From positions 25,602,451-25,666,450 of the forward strand of contig CM043948.1 in the NCBI GenBank assembly GCA_014529385.2: a stretch of DNA of 64,000 nucleotides, written 5' to 3'. This document shows positions 45,922 to 58,711 of the stretch, piece after piece. A model generated the notes under the pieces. The model saw only the letters and a program-made list of their open reading frames with translations, searched no databases and was not told where the DNA came from. This stretch comes from Adiantum capillus-veneris (Eukaryota > Streptophyta > Polypodiopsida > Polypodiales > Pteridaceae). How positions within the stretch are numbered: position 1 is the stretch's first letter; each line of letters starts with the position of its first letter. Position numbers and translations under genes: made by a program.

Positions 45922-46940
45922 GAAGATCCCAAGGATTGGTTAGCAAATTTTGAGTTATGGCCGCTGTCGATGCTTATGCCGAAGGATGCAAAAAAGTTGG
46001 AGACGGTGACACTATTGATGTGAGGATCAGCCAAGGTGTGGTTCCATGGTCTAAAGTGCACTGATCAAGAATCATGGCAAATATTGCAAAGTCAATTTTT
46101 GGAGCGGTTTCAAGAGGTGATTACACCAGAAGAAGCTAGTGCAAGGCTGAAGGCGGTACGCCAAGATGTAAGTAAGGATTTATCCATTTTCATTGAGCAG
46201 TTTGAAGCTTGTTGGAAGTAGTTAGGGTTGCTACTGGGGTCAAAAGCAATTAGTATTTGAAGTTGTCAAAGCTGTTAGAGGGCTTGCATCCAAGGATTAG
46301 AGAAAAGGTGGAAGAAGGTGCGGATACCTATGAAGACATGGTCTATATGGCAAAGATAAAAAGCAGAAAGGTAAAGCAAAAGCTAGAGATGGGCGTGCTG
46401 AAACCAGCAGATTATATGTGTGTTGCGGAGGAAGCAAAGTGTTCTTTGGTCCGACCGAAGGCGGTTCCAATTGTTCGAAGTGCGGAGCCTGTTGAGGTAA
46501 GGCCTACTGTTGGTTATGTTCCTTGGAGGTTTCCAATTTGTGATGTGCATGTGCCGAGGGTGGATGAGCTTATCAACGAGGAAAAGCTCCATATTGAAGT
46601 GAACCAGAAGGCAAGAGCGTTAGTAGATGTGGAGGTTCCGATGCAAATTGAAGAGGTAAAGCCTATTCTTGTGGAGATTGTGCATGAAAAGGTAGCAAAT
46701 GCAATGGGGTTGCAGATACCGAGGGTTCAAAAGCTGATGGAGAAAGTGATCAAAGCCATGGAGATGGCCAAGCTTTTGTGGAGCAGTAAGCAGATGAAGA
46801 TGCTGATACGGAGTCGGTATATAATGCCATTGATGAGGATGATACAAGCTCAATTAGCCGGGAGACAAGCGAGGAGAATAGAGTGGATGAGTCCACATCC
46901 TATGGCGAGGAGACGGAGTCTGATGAACCTGAGCTGGTAA
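45922..46940 (+). pseudogene. Retrotransposon gag-like gene, frameshifted
   Basis: Frame from 45922 reads DPKDWLANFELWPLSML, then past TGA 46021 SAKVWFHGLKCTDQESWQIL and FLERFQEVITPEEASARL. This is the pattern of the retrotransposon gag family. TAG 46219 and a frameshift near 46240 follow. Then YLKLSKLLEGLHPRIREKV continues in another frame to 46940. No zinc knuckle or pol domain is seen downstream. It would have formed particles; it is now inactive. Confidence 0.65.
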
Positions 46941-47191
46941 AGGTAAAGTTGCCCTCTTATGTGTTTGATGATATGGTAGTAGCCCATGTGCAAGAAGAGC
47001 AGGGAACATAGCAAGCCGTGATGCTTGATGAAGACCAAGTGATGCAGCCCAGGTCTACAGGTGATGATATGCAGGTGAAGGTGGTGTGTGGGGCCATGCT
47101 AATGGCTATTCTGATGCAAGTAGCAGTGGAATGTGCCATGGTGGTGCAACAGGTGTAAAATTTTGCCAGGAGAGATAGGGTAGCCGTGCCT

Positions 47192-47488
47192 ATGGAGGAA
47201 GTCGAGGTGGATGCAAAAGAGAATGACTTTCTCTCTTCCTTGGCGGAGCATGATGCAACAATAGAAGAGGTGATTGAAGAGCAGATGGTTGAAGCTGAAG
47301 AGCAAGAGGTGCTGATCGACCTTGAAGGGCCGATAGACAAGGAAAGGCTCGATGATGCTGGAATTGAGTGGGTGGCCAAAGAAGAAGTTGTGTTGCCCAA
47401 GACGGTGGAGATTCCAATGCGGCAGACATGTCGATGCGGAGAAAGGAGAATCCCAAGCAGTGGCTCTTCTTCCATTGAAGGTATGTAA
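47192..47488 (+). other. Acidic frame downstream of the gag-like gene
   Basis: 98 codons, very rich in Glu and Asp (MEEVEVDAKENDFLSSLAEH), ending with CRCGERRIPSSGSSS. It is probably a distal part of the same retroelement polyprotein. No family is recognised. Confidence 0.35.
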
Positions 47489-50100
47489 GCTATGGTTGAT
47501 GAATATGATGGTAGATGCAGCTATGCGGTGGTTGGCTCACCAGGTGCACGGTTCTATGGTGAAGTCCTCCACTTTATTTGGTTGGGAGAGAGGGTCACTG
47601 GAGCTTGGTGTCAGGTGGGCTAGGGGCAACCTGTACACATGATGGCCTACGTGCTGCGATATGCACTATGGTGAGCAATTACAGATGGGTGAAGGATATC
47701 TAAGGTAGTTATTTGATCCAAGAGGAAGCTATGTGATGCAGGGGGCGGGGAAACCCACTTGAAGGTTTGGCAATAGAGAGAATAAAACTGTGTACATATG
47801 GTTTTGGTTTTCTCATAGTGTATGGTTTTGGTTTTCTCATAGTGGGTGCCAGGTTTTGCAGTTAGAAGTGGAATAAAGCTCTTATGTGGTTGAGAATAAA
47901 TGCTTAACTAGGGGGTGGGCAATGATGCTACAACCAAAATGTGTCGATCATGGAAGATGGCATGGACACATGTATGCAGGCTAGCAGGATCATGACAAAA
48001 GACTGGAGCAGCTAGGAAGATCATGGGCTCACAGGTAGCAGCAGAGGTGTATGACTGATGCGGTTTAAAGGCCAAGAAAGGCTCCAAAAGGGGCTAATTG
48101 GAAGTAGGTGAAGGAAATGCAAGATGCAGCTTTTGGGTCCAAGAATGTAAAGCTTGAAGTGCTAAAGGAGCAGGTCGAGACGGCTCATCCAACGGAGCCC
48201 AAGATATTGAAGGTTGAAGGTTCAGTGTGTTGCAGATTCTTGCCGAATAGGGCAGCTGGGGACAGGTAGTCCAAGTGGAAGTTAGGGTATAGGCATGTAG
48301 TGCTCGATTTATGGAGCCTACCTGTCTTTTCAGATTGCAAATAGGAGCCACGGATTGCATTTTATGGCTAGGTGAAGTTTTGTCGGAGGCTAGGTTGGTG
48401 TCAACACCTGACCACATGGGGAGTTGTGCAATCTGGCATCTTTTGAGCCTCGACAAGGTTTTAGAGCACGGCATGCATCATACGGAGCTAGAAAGAATTG
48501 ACTTCACATCAAACTGAGCCTGGAGCAGAAAGATATAGAAGCCGGAAGATCGGATGCACTTGTTTTGGATTAATTGCAGATGCTTTGATGGATTTTTGCG
48601 GCCTCGGTTTGAGGGCTCGGGGAATTGTGAAATGTGGTGAGGTTGGATGAGTTTGGAGTCGGCTCAGTGAGTCTGCGACCGGGTTTTACGACTCAGTGAT
48701 CAGATGACCAGGTGTCAATTGACAGGCAGGACAAGTTGAGGAAAAGAAATTCTTTTTTTACAAAAGTGGTTTTTATTTTTTCAAGGGCCTTAGAAGGCTT
48801 GAGCTTGGAGCTGCCATGTGGCACCGAGCATTATCCCACATGCACTGTGTGGTGTCCGGGTGCCGGATTATTTAGCCCAAATGGTGGTGCCCATTTGAGG
48901 CATGAGAAGCGTGGCTTGTGAGGAGCTGGCTATCGCGTGCTGTGTCGACGCTATGTGTTGGCTGCGTTGGTGGCGCTCAGAGGTGAAGCCCGGTGGTTTT
49001 GACCTCTGGCGGCCCCGCGATGGTGGTGCACGCTGATGATCACCGGCGGCGGTGGTTGCTGGACAATAATGATGTGGCAGCCTTGTAAGGCCCTATGCCC
49101 GCGCCCGACGAGGCAAAAAATCTTTTGAGGGCGAGGTGCCCCCCCCCCCAATAACGATGTCTCTATTGCTTCCATAGGGGTGGGGTCCCGCGGTCAATGG
49201 AGAGAGAGAGTTTGAAAGCTTCAAGGAGCTAGCCAAGAGGTCTATCCTGCCCATGGGAAACAAGAAGGAGAAAAGAAGATGAGTTCAAACGCCCAAAAGG
49301 GAAAATGAAAGGAGCAAACAGGCGAAGGCCAAGTCGGGTGGTAGAATTGGGCGGACAAAAAGCCAAGAGAGGTGCCATGCAAAGGTTGCAAAAATAGACT
49401 ATGCCAAGTGGTGACAATGCAAAGGAAATTCCAAATGAAGCTACAAGTGCATGAGATGAGAGCTCACCCATTATTTCTTTTTTAGGTCTCCTAGACATAT
49501 CCCTATAAAAGGATGTATACGTTCTTTTTTTTGGGTCTTTTGGCCATAGGGCTTTTTTGCCATGATGCTCCTTGGCCTGTGTAGGCTTTGAGCGATTGTT
49601 TTTTGTTGCCGAGGTTCATGTCGGTAGTGTATTGGTTGTATATGGTGTTGCATATGCTAGAAGGCTATTCTCTACTATTTATGGGCATCATTCCCCCTTC
49701 CCCCTTCTCTTCTCTGCTTGTGTGTGTGTGGTTCCAGGTGCGTGTCGGCGTGTGTGTCCCCCCAAAGTTGGTCGTGCAAAGAGAGATAGAGAGAGGCTGT
49801 GTGAGTGTGGAAGGCTATGAATTGAGCAGAGCGGAGTGATTGAGTCTGTTTGGTGCATTGCAAGGCATGTGTGCGTATGGTTGTGTGAAAGTGGTGATTT
49901 TCTTGCGGGTAGTGTCAAGTTTTGAAGGTGAACTCTAGTGGATTGGGGCACTGTGTATACCCTGGGCTATAGTGAGGCATTGTGTTGGGTGCTCGGTGTG
50001 TTCCCCTTTCCCCCTCTCCACCGTTGCAATTCCAAAAGTTTATTCGCAAGCGTGAGTTGGTCTCATAGATCATGTGTCCCTATTTGTTGGGTGGACTTGC
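47489..50100. other. Region without supported gene, possibly LTR-derived
   Basis: Base composition is more even than in the AT-rich flanks. There is a TATAAAA at 49504-49510, a run of nine C near 49141-49149, and no paired LTR or domain. It may be the 3' part or LTR of the gag-like element. I could not place its ends. Confidence 0.35.
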
Positions 50101-50124
50101 ATCCTCCTCAAGTGACTTTTCTTC

Positions 50125-50542
<418 letters not shown>

Positions 50543-50620
50543 TTTATTTTTTAATATGATTTTAATGTAGCATTATTAAATAATAATAGTTTAATAAGAA
50601 GTGGATTCTTGCAAAATAGA

Positions 50621-50785
50621 TATAAATAGAAGATTTGCAACCATTCTTTTCTCTAAAACCAAGCACCTCTCCCTCCCTTTTTCTCATAGAGTACATCTTC
50701 CTTCCATTACTCTTTCTCTTTTTATCTCTCTTTATCTCTCTCTTCCCGAACACTAACCTCCCTCAAATTACTCTACCCTCTCTCC

Positions 50786-50820
<35 letters not shown>
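50621..50820 (+). promoter_or_regulatory. Putative host promoter: TATA box and pyrimidine-rich leader
   Basis: TATAAATA at 50621-50628 is followed about 30 bp later by a pyrimidine-rich stretch (50641-50804) that becomes (CT)n and then (CA)n at 50803-50820. This is typical of a plant core promoter and 5' leader. The (CA)n is cut by element E and resumes at 61455, running straight into the ATG at 61501. The transcription start (about 50655) is inferred from spacing. Confidence 0.5.
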
Positions 50821-53593
50821 TGTGAGGTCCCCACCCCGTCGTATCAAACAACGGATCTGATGGTAAACCTGGTGGCCACTAGATCTATAGCGGAAGCAAA
50901 CAAAATGGTTCAGGGTTCGACTAGCGGACGATCTCTCATCACAAAGTGAGTCGAGTTTGAGCCTACTAGCAAGGAGATCTAGCTCCACCTCGCAGGGGAA
51001 GCGTACTTAACTATCTAGCGATCCTATGACCCACCTTCCAAGAGGAGAGAAGCCTCGAGTGCCTTTTTCCCCATGTTTCAGAGGCACGTACTCTCGAGAA
51101 TTCCTCACTCTAGGGGCAATGAGCGTTACTAATATCGAGTAAGCACTATGGGGACAGAGAGTTCTCGACCAATCGGGACCACCCATCTCGTAGGCATTGG
51201 CAACCTGAGCCAAGCCCCCACTTTCCACCCCCACACTCACACTTCCTCGTGTGACCTAATTACTACCACAAAGGTTGTTCAACATAAATATTCCTTGTTT
51301 AATTCCGAATCACATGGTTCGTTAAAACAACCCTTCAACCAGTATTGCAAACAACACCAAGACAGAATTCTAGTAAAAATTCTACTCAAACTTATTCATA
51401 AAAATTCCAATGTTCTAGAGGTACAACATCCCCCCTCCAGCGAGAGTTCACTCCTCCCGTTGTCGCCTAGCTGCCCATACAACTAGGTATATCCACCGCA
51501 TAGAAAGCACGTCATGGACACTCCCACCGCATAGAAAGCAAGACGTGGGTTCCCACCGCATAGAAAGCAAGTCGTGGGTATCCACCGCATAGAAAGCATG
51601 TCGTGGATTCAAGAGTCCTAACGAGGAACTCTGCCCCTGTGATCAGTAGGGGGGTCAGGACTGATTCAACATTGGAAATAAAATGAACATGTCGAGCTAA
51701 ATTTTCCCTAGCAAACATTCTTTCCTCTTGCAACTAGCATACCCATCAGACATTACCTTCCTTCTTTAGAACTTAATGTACAATGATTTCAATGCCGAGG
51801 TTTTCGTCGGATTTCTCCAACATGTTTGGGGATATGAGCATTCCTAACTAGCGTATGCAATGTTAATTTAAACAACTTGAATAAAAATATGATCTACCTC
51901 TTCCACTTCTTCATCGATGGCCCGTGAGATGGCCGGTATTTGCTCGTCCATGGGAGCCTTCCCCTTTCCGTTGACATTGCTCGTTCCTGCTTCACAATCA
52001 TGGGCACCACCGAAGCGCGTCCTCTTATCCGGGGCCATTTCTCACTACTTTAAATGATTAGCTTGGAGAAAGAGCTAAGGTTCACAAGCATCATAACAGT
52101 CCAATGGGTAGATTAGTGACATCAATTAATCCCTCCTATATGAGAGTCTAGATTTCTTTCATAAGCAATCATTAAGGATGGCACATAACCCTATGGGAAC
52201 CGGCTCTAAGATAATTATTCGGCTTGCATGATCAAGAATAATTAAGATTTCACTATTAGAATTACCAGAGAATTGGATTAAGTATGATTAAACTATTTCC
52301 TAGCAATTAGATGATGCAGATTTACCCTATGCATATGTGTGAGGAAAAACCAATTCTTAGAGACTTAATGACGGATTAATTTCTCCTTAATTACGTTTTA
52401 ATGCATAAGAAAAAATGAATTCAATTAAGCTGCAATGTTAATGAGTGATTACAATAGTGATTCTCTTCAATCTGCACAAATACTAGCTTACCGATTAATT
52501 ACTATGCTATCTAGAGAGAGAAGATTCTGATAATTATGCTCTAATCATTAATCGAGAGTGAAGAATGGCTGATAATTCAGCTATGGAATGATGATTACAT
52601 AATAGAGTACGAATAAGGAGAATTTAGAGAGTAGTCATAGAGATTTTCGACTAGGAATAGGCATAATAGACAAGGAATTTAGATGGTAGAGAAAAAGATT
52701 CACAGATGGCATTAATTAAACTGTTATTACCGTGATTAAGAGCTGGTAATCTTCTCGATTTTCTGATCTAATCGAGCTTCTTGAGATGAAAATTCGGCAG
52801 CACCTCCCTCCTAGCTTCCTCTTCAATAGGTGTGTGATTCGGCAGCACCTCCCCAATGTGTGTGGATGTGTGTGTATGCACTGTGTGTATGTGTGATCAT
52901 AAGTGTGTGTGTGTGTGTGTGTGTGTATGCAGGTCTTTAAATAGGCTCTTACAGGCTGAAAATCGATCTGGGTTGCTAAATGCATCTGGGAGCTTCTCCA
53001 GTTAAGCATGGCAAGTCCAGTTCTCTGCCCACCAAGTGTCAGGTTGGCTTGGTTAACTGGTTCTGAGACTGAGTTGCAGGCTTGGCAGCTTTCCCAAGAC
53101 TCCCACAAAGCAAGAGGGCGCCCCCTAGCTGCTAAAGCTGATCTGGAGTGGCCTGGGACCTGTTCCCACACAGTCCCGGGCCCCCGGTGCCTCCCCGGAC
53201 AATTTTGTGAAAATTTGGTTCTAGGCTAGAACGGGTCATACGAATCGGATTTTGATGCCGTAAATTGCCATACGAAGCTCTAACTAAGGCGTACTGGCCC
53301 GAGTACCTGCCATATTTAGCAGCCCCCGGGGTCCGGAAATGCATTTTTTTCAAATTTGGGGTACGGGTGCAGTTTTTCGAGACGATCGAGACTGGACGGT
53401 TCGGGTGACCAAAAACTTACTATTTTTGGAAATTTTTCACAAAAATTATTTTAATTCACATTTTGAAGCTTTATAACGTTCTTAATATCATGACACTGAC
53501 AGAATCTGGAAAACTGCTAAAAATAGTAACTTATTCCATTGTATTCATTTCGTGGTACAAGGGTGCTCTTGTGATCGGGTCAGAGACCTTACA
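50821..53593 (-). repeat. Element E 3' LTR
   Basis: 2,773 bp from TGTGAGGTCC to GACCTTACA. Contains a four-unit minisatellite (51493-51607), a TATTTAAAG TATA-like site on the minus strand near 52930-52942, and a GT run at about 52903-52925. Confidence 0.94.
51493..51607. repeat. Four-unit 29-31 bp minisatellite in E LTR
   Basis: Units start at 51493, 51524, 51553 and 51582 with core CCACCGCATAGAAAGCA followed by GTCGTGG or a close variant. CCAC and GTGG at the unit ends can pair into a small hairpin. The same four units are at 59384-59500 in the other LTR. Confidence 0.92.
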
Positions 53594-53603
53594 ACCTCCC
53601 CAA
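53594..53603 (-). other. Element E polypurine tract
   Basis: The minus strand reads TTGGGGAGGT directly before the 3' LTR start TGTAAGG. Confidence 0.7.
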
Positions 53604-53624
53604 CGTGAAAAATTTGAGATGTCC

Positions 53625-56600
53625 TCATCTCAAGAATGAGTTTGGGTAATCTTTTAAGAGAGTCGATTCGTCTTCCCAAGTTGCATCTTCTTCAGGGTAA
53701 TCCTTCCAATTTAGCAGATGCTCCGTGATAGTTCTGTTGCGTAATTTTCTTTCCCTTGTTTCAAGTACATAGTCAGGTTGGAGCTCGAGAACTCCTTGTG
53801 CTGGCATGACTATCTGATCTGAGTCCAAGAATTGATCGGGATTGGGAATATAGGGTTTGAGTAAGCTGACATGGAATACATCATGAACCTTCAAGTTTGC
53901 AGGTAACTTTAGCTTGTAGGTCTGGTCACTTACAACCTTAATGATCTCGAATGGTCCACAGTACCTTGGGCTAAGCTTCTTATATCTGCCTAGCGATAAG
54001 TTTCTTTTCTTAGGTCGGACTCGCAGAAAAACTTTATCCCCTTCTTTGAAAGTCCTTTCCGAACGATCCTTATCTGCATAGTGCTTCTGCCTATCCTGAG
54101 CTGCCTGAATGTCCTGGCGAATAGCTCTAGTCTGTGCTTCCATATCTTCTAACATCTTTCTAGAGGCTTCTACTCTGATGGTTGGATCTGAAAAGTTGAG
54201 TGGTGCTAAGCAGTCCTGTCCATAAAGAGCCTTGAAAGGTGACATTCCAATGCTTCTGTGTTCGGAAGAGTTATAAGCATATTCTACCAAAGGTAGATAT
54301 TGTAACCACTTCTTTGGTTCTTACGAACAATAGGCTCTGAGAATGTCCTCAATGACTTGATTAACTCTTTCGGTTTGCCCGTCAGTCTGCGAATGATATG
54401 CTGTGCTGAAGGCTAATTGTGACCCAATAGATTGGAAAAGAGAGGTCCAAAATTTTGATGTAAACTTGGCATCTCTATCACTGACAATATGCTTGGGTAG
54501 ACCATGTAGCCTGAAAATCTCCTTGATGAATACCCAACTAACATCTGAAGCAGTAAAGGTCGTCTTTACGGGTATTAGATGAGCCACTTTTGTGAGCATG
54601 TCAACAACCACGAAAACAGAATCATAACCTCCTGTAGAAGGTAACCCTGTAACAAAATCCATACTGATGCATTCCCACTTCATCTGGGGTATGTCAAGAG
54701 GTTGAAGTTGCCTTGGTAATTTGATCCTTTCGTCCTTTATCCGTTGACAAGAAAGACATTGCCTCACATATCGAAGTATGTCTCCTTTCATTCCAGACCA
54801 GAAATAACTCCTTCTGACGGCGTGAAGAGTTTTAGCATAGCCTGGGTGTCCGGATGTAGGGCTATCGTGTTCTTCATATAGAATGGCCTTCTTTAAAGCT
54901 GGGTCTCTGGGTACACAGAGTCTATGTCTGTAGTAAAGACATCCTCCCATAAGAGAGTAATCTTTCGCTTCAGGCATCTTATTCTGCTGGACTAATGAAG
55001 CCATACGTTGGTACTCTGGATCTTCGAGGGATGCTTCTTTGATTCTATCCCAGATAGGGTTATTTGGAATAGAGATAGCTCCGAGAAACGATTTTTGGCT
55101 AAGACCATCTGCAACTGCGTTTTCCTTCCCTGGTCTATACTTTATGTCAAGGTCATATTCCTGTAATAGCTCTATCCATCGCCGTTGTCGCATATTGAGA
55201 ATGGGTTGAGTAAAAATCCACTTTAAACTCTTGTGGTCTGTAACCAACTGAAACTTGCGTCCAAGAAGATAATGTCTCCATAACTTCAGTGCATGTATAA
55301 CTGCTAAAAGTTCCAGATCATGAGTGGGATAGTTCTTCTCATGATCCCTCAGCTTTCGCGAAGTATACGCCACCGGTCTTCCTTCTTGAGTAAGAACTCC
55401 GCCTAGAGCAAACTTACTAGCGTCTGTCGCTACTTCAAATTCTTTACTGAAGTCTGGAAGCTTTAAAATAGGAGCTGAGACCAAGAATTCTTTTAGCTTA
55501 GCAAAGCTAGACTCGTGCTCGGTCTTCCAATCGATCCTCATTCCTTTCTTCAGGAGTTACGTCAAAGGTGCAGCAATACGTGCATAATCCTTGACAAAAA
55601 TCCTGTACCATCCCGTTATTCCAAGAAACCCCCTTACTTCGCTGACAGTGGATGGTTGAGGCCAGTCAACGATGTCCTTGACTTTGTCTGGGTCTACTGA
55701 AATCCCTTCATCCGAAATGACAAATCCAAGATAGTTGACCTTTGGTGAGCAAAAAGTGCACTTGCTCTCCTTAGCGTAAAGCTGGTGTTCTCGAAGGAGA
55801 TCAAGTACTTTGCGAACATGTTCCTTGTGATCTGCTTCATTCTTAGAATAGACTAGAATGTCATCAAAGAAAACCAAGACAAAATCATCCAGGTAAGGTC
55901 TAAAAATATCCTGCATAAGTCGATTGAAGCTTGCAGGAGCATTTGTTAGACCAAAAGACATTACTGTGAATTCGTAGTGTCCATACCTAGAGTTGAAAGC
56001 TGTCTTTGGAATATCTGATTCCTTGATCCTGATTTGGTAATATCCTGACCTTAGATCTATCTTTGTAAATATTTTGGCGCCGTGGAGTTTGTCCAAAAGT
56101 TCGTCAATCCTTGGAATTGGATACTTGTTCTTGACAGTTACCTGGTTCAGTCCACGATAGTCTATGCATAGCCTTAAGGTCCCATCCTTCTTCTTTTGGA
56201 AAAGAACTGGAGCACCCCAAGCAGAAGTACTGGGTCGAATGAATCCTTGCTCAATGAGTTGCCTAAGTTGTTCTTTGAGTTCGATGGCCTCCGGAAGTGA
56301 CATTTTATAAGGTCTTTTTGAGATAGGTTCACACCCAGGGATAGTCTCAATCCCATGATCTACCTCTCTGTGTGGTGGAAGATTCGTAAGGTCTTCGGGG
56401 AATATGTCATCATACTCCCTCAGCCAGTCTGGTTGAAGTGAGGTATCTGATTGGTCCACCTTATTGAGTTTAACTGCATATATTTGCTGACCCTTCCTTA
56501 GTCCCTTCAAGAGTCTGCTGGCCTTAACTAGAGTAGCCTTAGGTCTCCCGTTTTCCCCCTGGATTAAGGCTTCATTTCCCAAGTTATCTGTAAAGGTAAA

Positions 56601-57884
56601 ATTCCCTTGTGCACAATGTATGTGGGCCCTATTTTGCTTTAGCCAGTCCATCCCTAGTATCCCATCAAAGAATCCTAAGGGTAAGGTTCGAAATTGGGCA
56701 GAAGTTGGGTGTCCCCCTAAATCAAAGTCAATTTTGCCTGCAGAGTGTTGAGATACTACCTCCTTGCCGTTTGCTAACTCGACAACTAGTTTGCTTGACG
56801 GATACTTATCTAGCTTAAGCTTTCTCATGCATCTGGGTGAAAGAAATGAAAGAGTACTGCCACAATCTATAAGGAAGTTAACTTGTTCACCTCTGAGAGA
56901 TCCTGGCGTATGAATGACTGCGTATTACTCGCAACCATTGGGATTGTCAATTGCAGCATGCAGGGTTGCTCTCTCCACTGCTTCGTCACCCACAGTTGGT
57001 TGAACTACTGTGGCATTCACTCTGGCGGTAGCTCCACGCCCTCGCCCTCTGTTCATTCTTCTACGTCCTCCTCTTCCATTAGCTTGGCCACGCCCACGGG
57101 TATTCAAGGGTATGGCATTGGCGTTGGTTGCATGAATGTTCCTGGGGCAATTGGATCTGTAGTGTCCATGCTCGCCGCAACCATAGCATCGAACATCAGG
57201 GAACTCCATGGTTGTAGTGGTAGCCACAATGGGGCGCTGGTTATAGGTTTGGTTGGCTGGTCTGTTGTCCCAAGTAGTGTTCCTTGCCCTCTTTGCCCAA
57301 TGATTCCTCCTATTCTGATTGGCCTTTTGTACTTCGAGAGCTAGAGGTTTAGCCCTCAACAAGGCATCCTGAAGTGTTGACGGCCTGAGAGCCTCCAGTC
57401 GAGTGTTCAAGGGATCGATTAGTCCTTGACAGAACCTTGCCACCTGTCGTTCCAAGTTCATCTTAGGAGCATATCTCCGAAGAGTGACAAACTTTGCATA
57501 GTATTCTTCGACCGTTGAATTCAGCTGCCGAAGTGAAAAGAATTCATTCATTCTCAAGGTCCTATAGGCAGGTGGTAAATAACGTCCCATTATCGCAGCT
57601 TTGATGTCTTCCCAGGACTGGGAAGATCCCTTAATATCCATGTCCCTGCAATGTTGCTTCCACCATATCTTGGCATCGCCAGTCAGGCGGAACATCGCAA
57701 GCATGGTTTGATTTACGGGTTGGGTTCCCGCAGCTTCAAAGTAATCGTCCATGGCTTCCATCCATACTTCCGCATCTCTCTCCACATTTGCCCCCTCGCC
57801 CTTAAAGATCGGAGGTTGGGCTTGCTTAAGGAGGAGCTTCTTCTCTTGCGCTGCCGAGTACAGAGCAACAGGCGGTACCTACAT
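53625..57884 (-). pseudogene. Element E gag-pol polyprotein, four stops, no frameshift
   Basis: One frame of 1,420 codons from ATG 57884 to the stop at 53625. Gag has DAEVWMEAMDDYFEAAG and WEDIKAAIMGRYLPP. The zinc knuckle CYGCGEHGHYRSNC is near residue 231. Protease [13 protein letters not shown] is near 337, with GILGMDWL after it. RT has [19 protein letters not shown] and [10 protein letters not shown] (near 671). RNase H has FEVATDASKFALGGVL. Integrase has the zinc region (EHDSPTSGHPGY ... CLSCQ) and D, D, E in MDFVTGL, VSDRDAKF and DGQTERVNQ. A chromodomain (LLNWKDYPEEDATWED) ends it. Stops are TAG 57879-57881 (second codon), TAA 56925, TAA 55557 and TAA 54321. Confidence 0.93.
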
Positions 57885-58094
57885 GGGTTATACGAAATTC
57901 TTGATACCATTATTTGAATTTCAAGAGACACGAGACTTTATTAAAATTCAAAATTCCACTTTATCAAGAGACAGAGATTCAGAGACAAAAAGCACTTTAT
58001 TGATGGAATTTTATTACAATCGAAACTCCTCAAGGTTTAGAATGACTGGTGACTGCTTATTACAAGGCTTTATGGATTTGCGTATAACATACGC

Positions 58095-58627
58095 CTAGGA
58101 AATGGTATAGACATGATGCACTACTTCATTCGTGTAATAGTTCTTATACACATTCTTGAGGGGATAATAAACTAAGATATCGGGCCGGAGTTCCGCTTTC
58201 AGTAATCCAAAGGTTTTGACTCGGTTTGCTGGGATCACATTGGTGACCTTCTCCAAGAGCCAGTCATTGATGGTTTGGTTGGAGTTGCCCGAAACAGTCT
58301 GATCCAATCGTGTGGGCACCAAGTAGAATATCTCTATTACTCTCAACTCTTCTCCCCAACGTATCTTCTTCAAGTCGGTAGCCAGGCATCCTAGCTTCCG
58401 AGTGTTATGTAGTAAACCCCTCCTGGAAATGTCCAATCAAGTTCCCATCCTTTATCAATGCGAGTGGAGTGTGGCGTATAAGCCTTCAACAGTATCTCCA
58501 TGACATCTCGCCTGAACTGGTAAACAGGGGATCTTTGAGCTTGCTCATAAATAAGCTCAAACACTTGGAACTTCCGATATTCGAGCACGGGGTCTTCCTG
58601 CAACACCAATGCAAGGAATTTGGATCA
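58095..58627 (-). other. Element E leader frame before gag, unrecognised
   Basis: Between PBS and gag, two overlapping minus-strand frames (58624-58391 and 58436-58095) read like one protein of about 170 residues with a single frameshift. The first part contains YRKFQVFELIYEQAQRSP; the second contains TINDWLLEKVTNVIP and ends with VVHHVYTIS. The first frame has no ATG. A TGTTGCAG just ahead of EDPVLEY resembles a 3' splice site, so captured host exon sequence is possible. No family is recognised. Confidence 0.35.
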
Positions 58628-58694
58628 ACTACCTATATACTTTCAGTTCCTTTTAAATGTTCAAACAATACGACTTTATTTTCCCAGCCTAACC

Positions 58695-58709
58695 TAGGAT
58701 CTGATACCA
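58695..58709 (-). other. Element E primer-binding site
   Basis: The minus strand reads TGGTATCAGATCCTAGG two bases after the 5' LTR. It is the initiator-Met type in its first nine bases. Confidence 0.85.
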
Positions 58710-58711
58710 GG

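Noticed and set aside
47099-47475. Minus-strand frames of 68-172 codons rich in Ser and Leu
   Set aside because: Antisense of the acidic plus-strand frame; the composition is explained by that.
51489-51607. Possible CRISPR-like array
   Set aside because: The units are contiguous with almost no spacer, lie in a plant LTR, and occur again in the partner LTR. It is a minisatellite.
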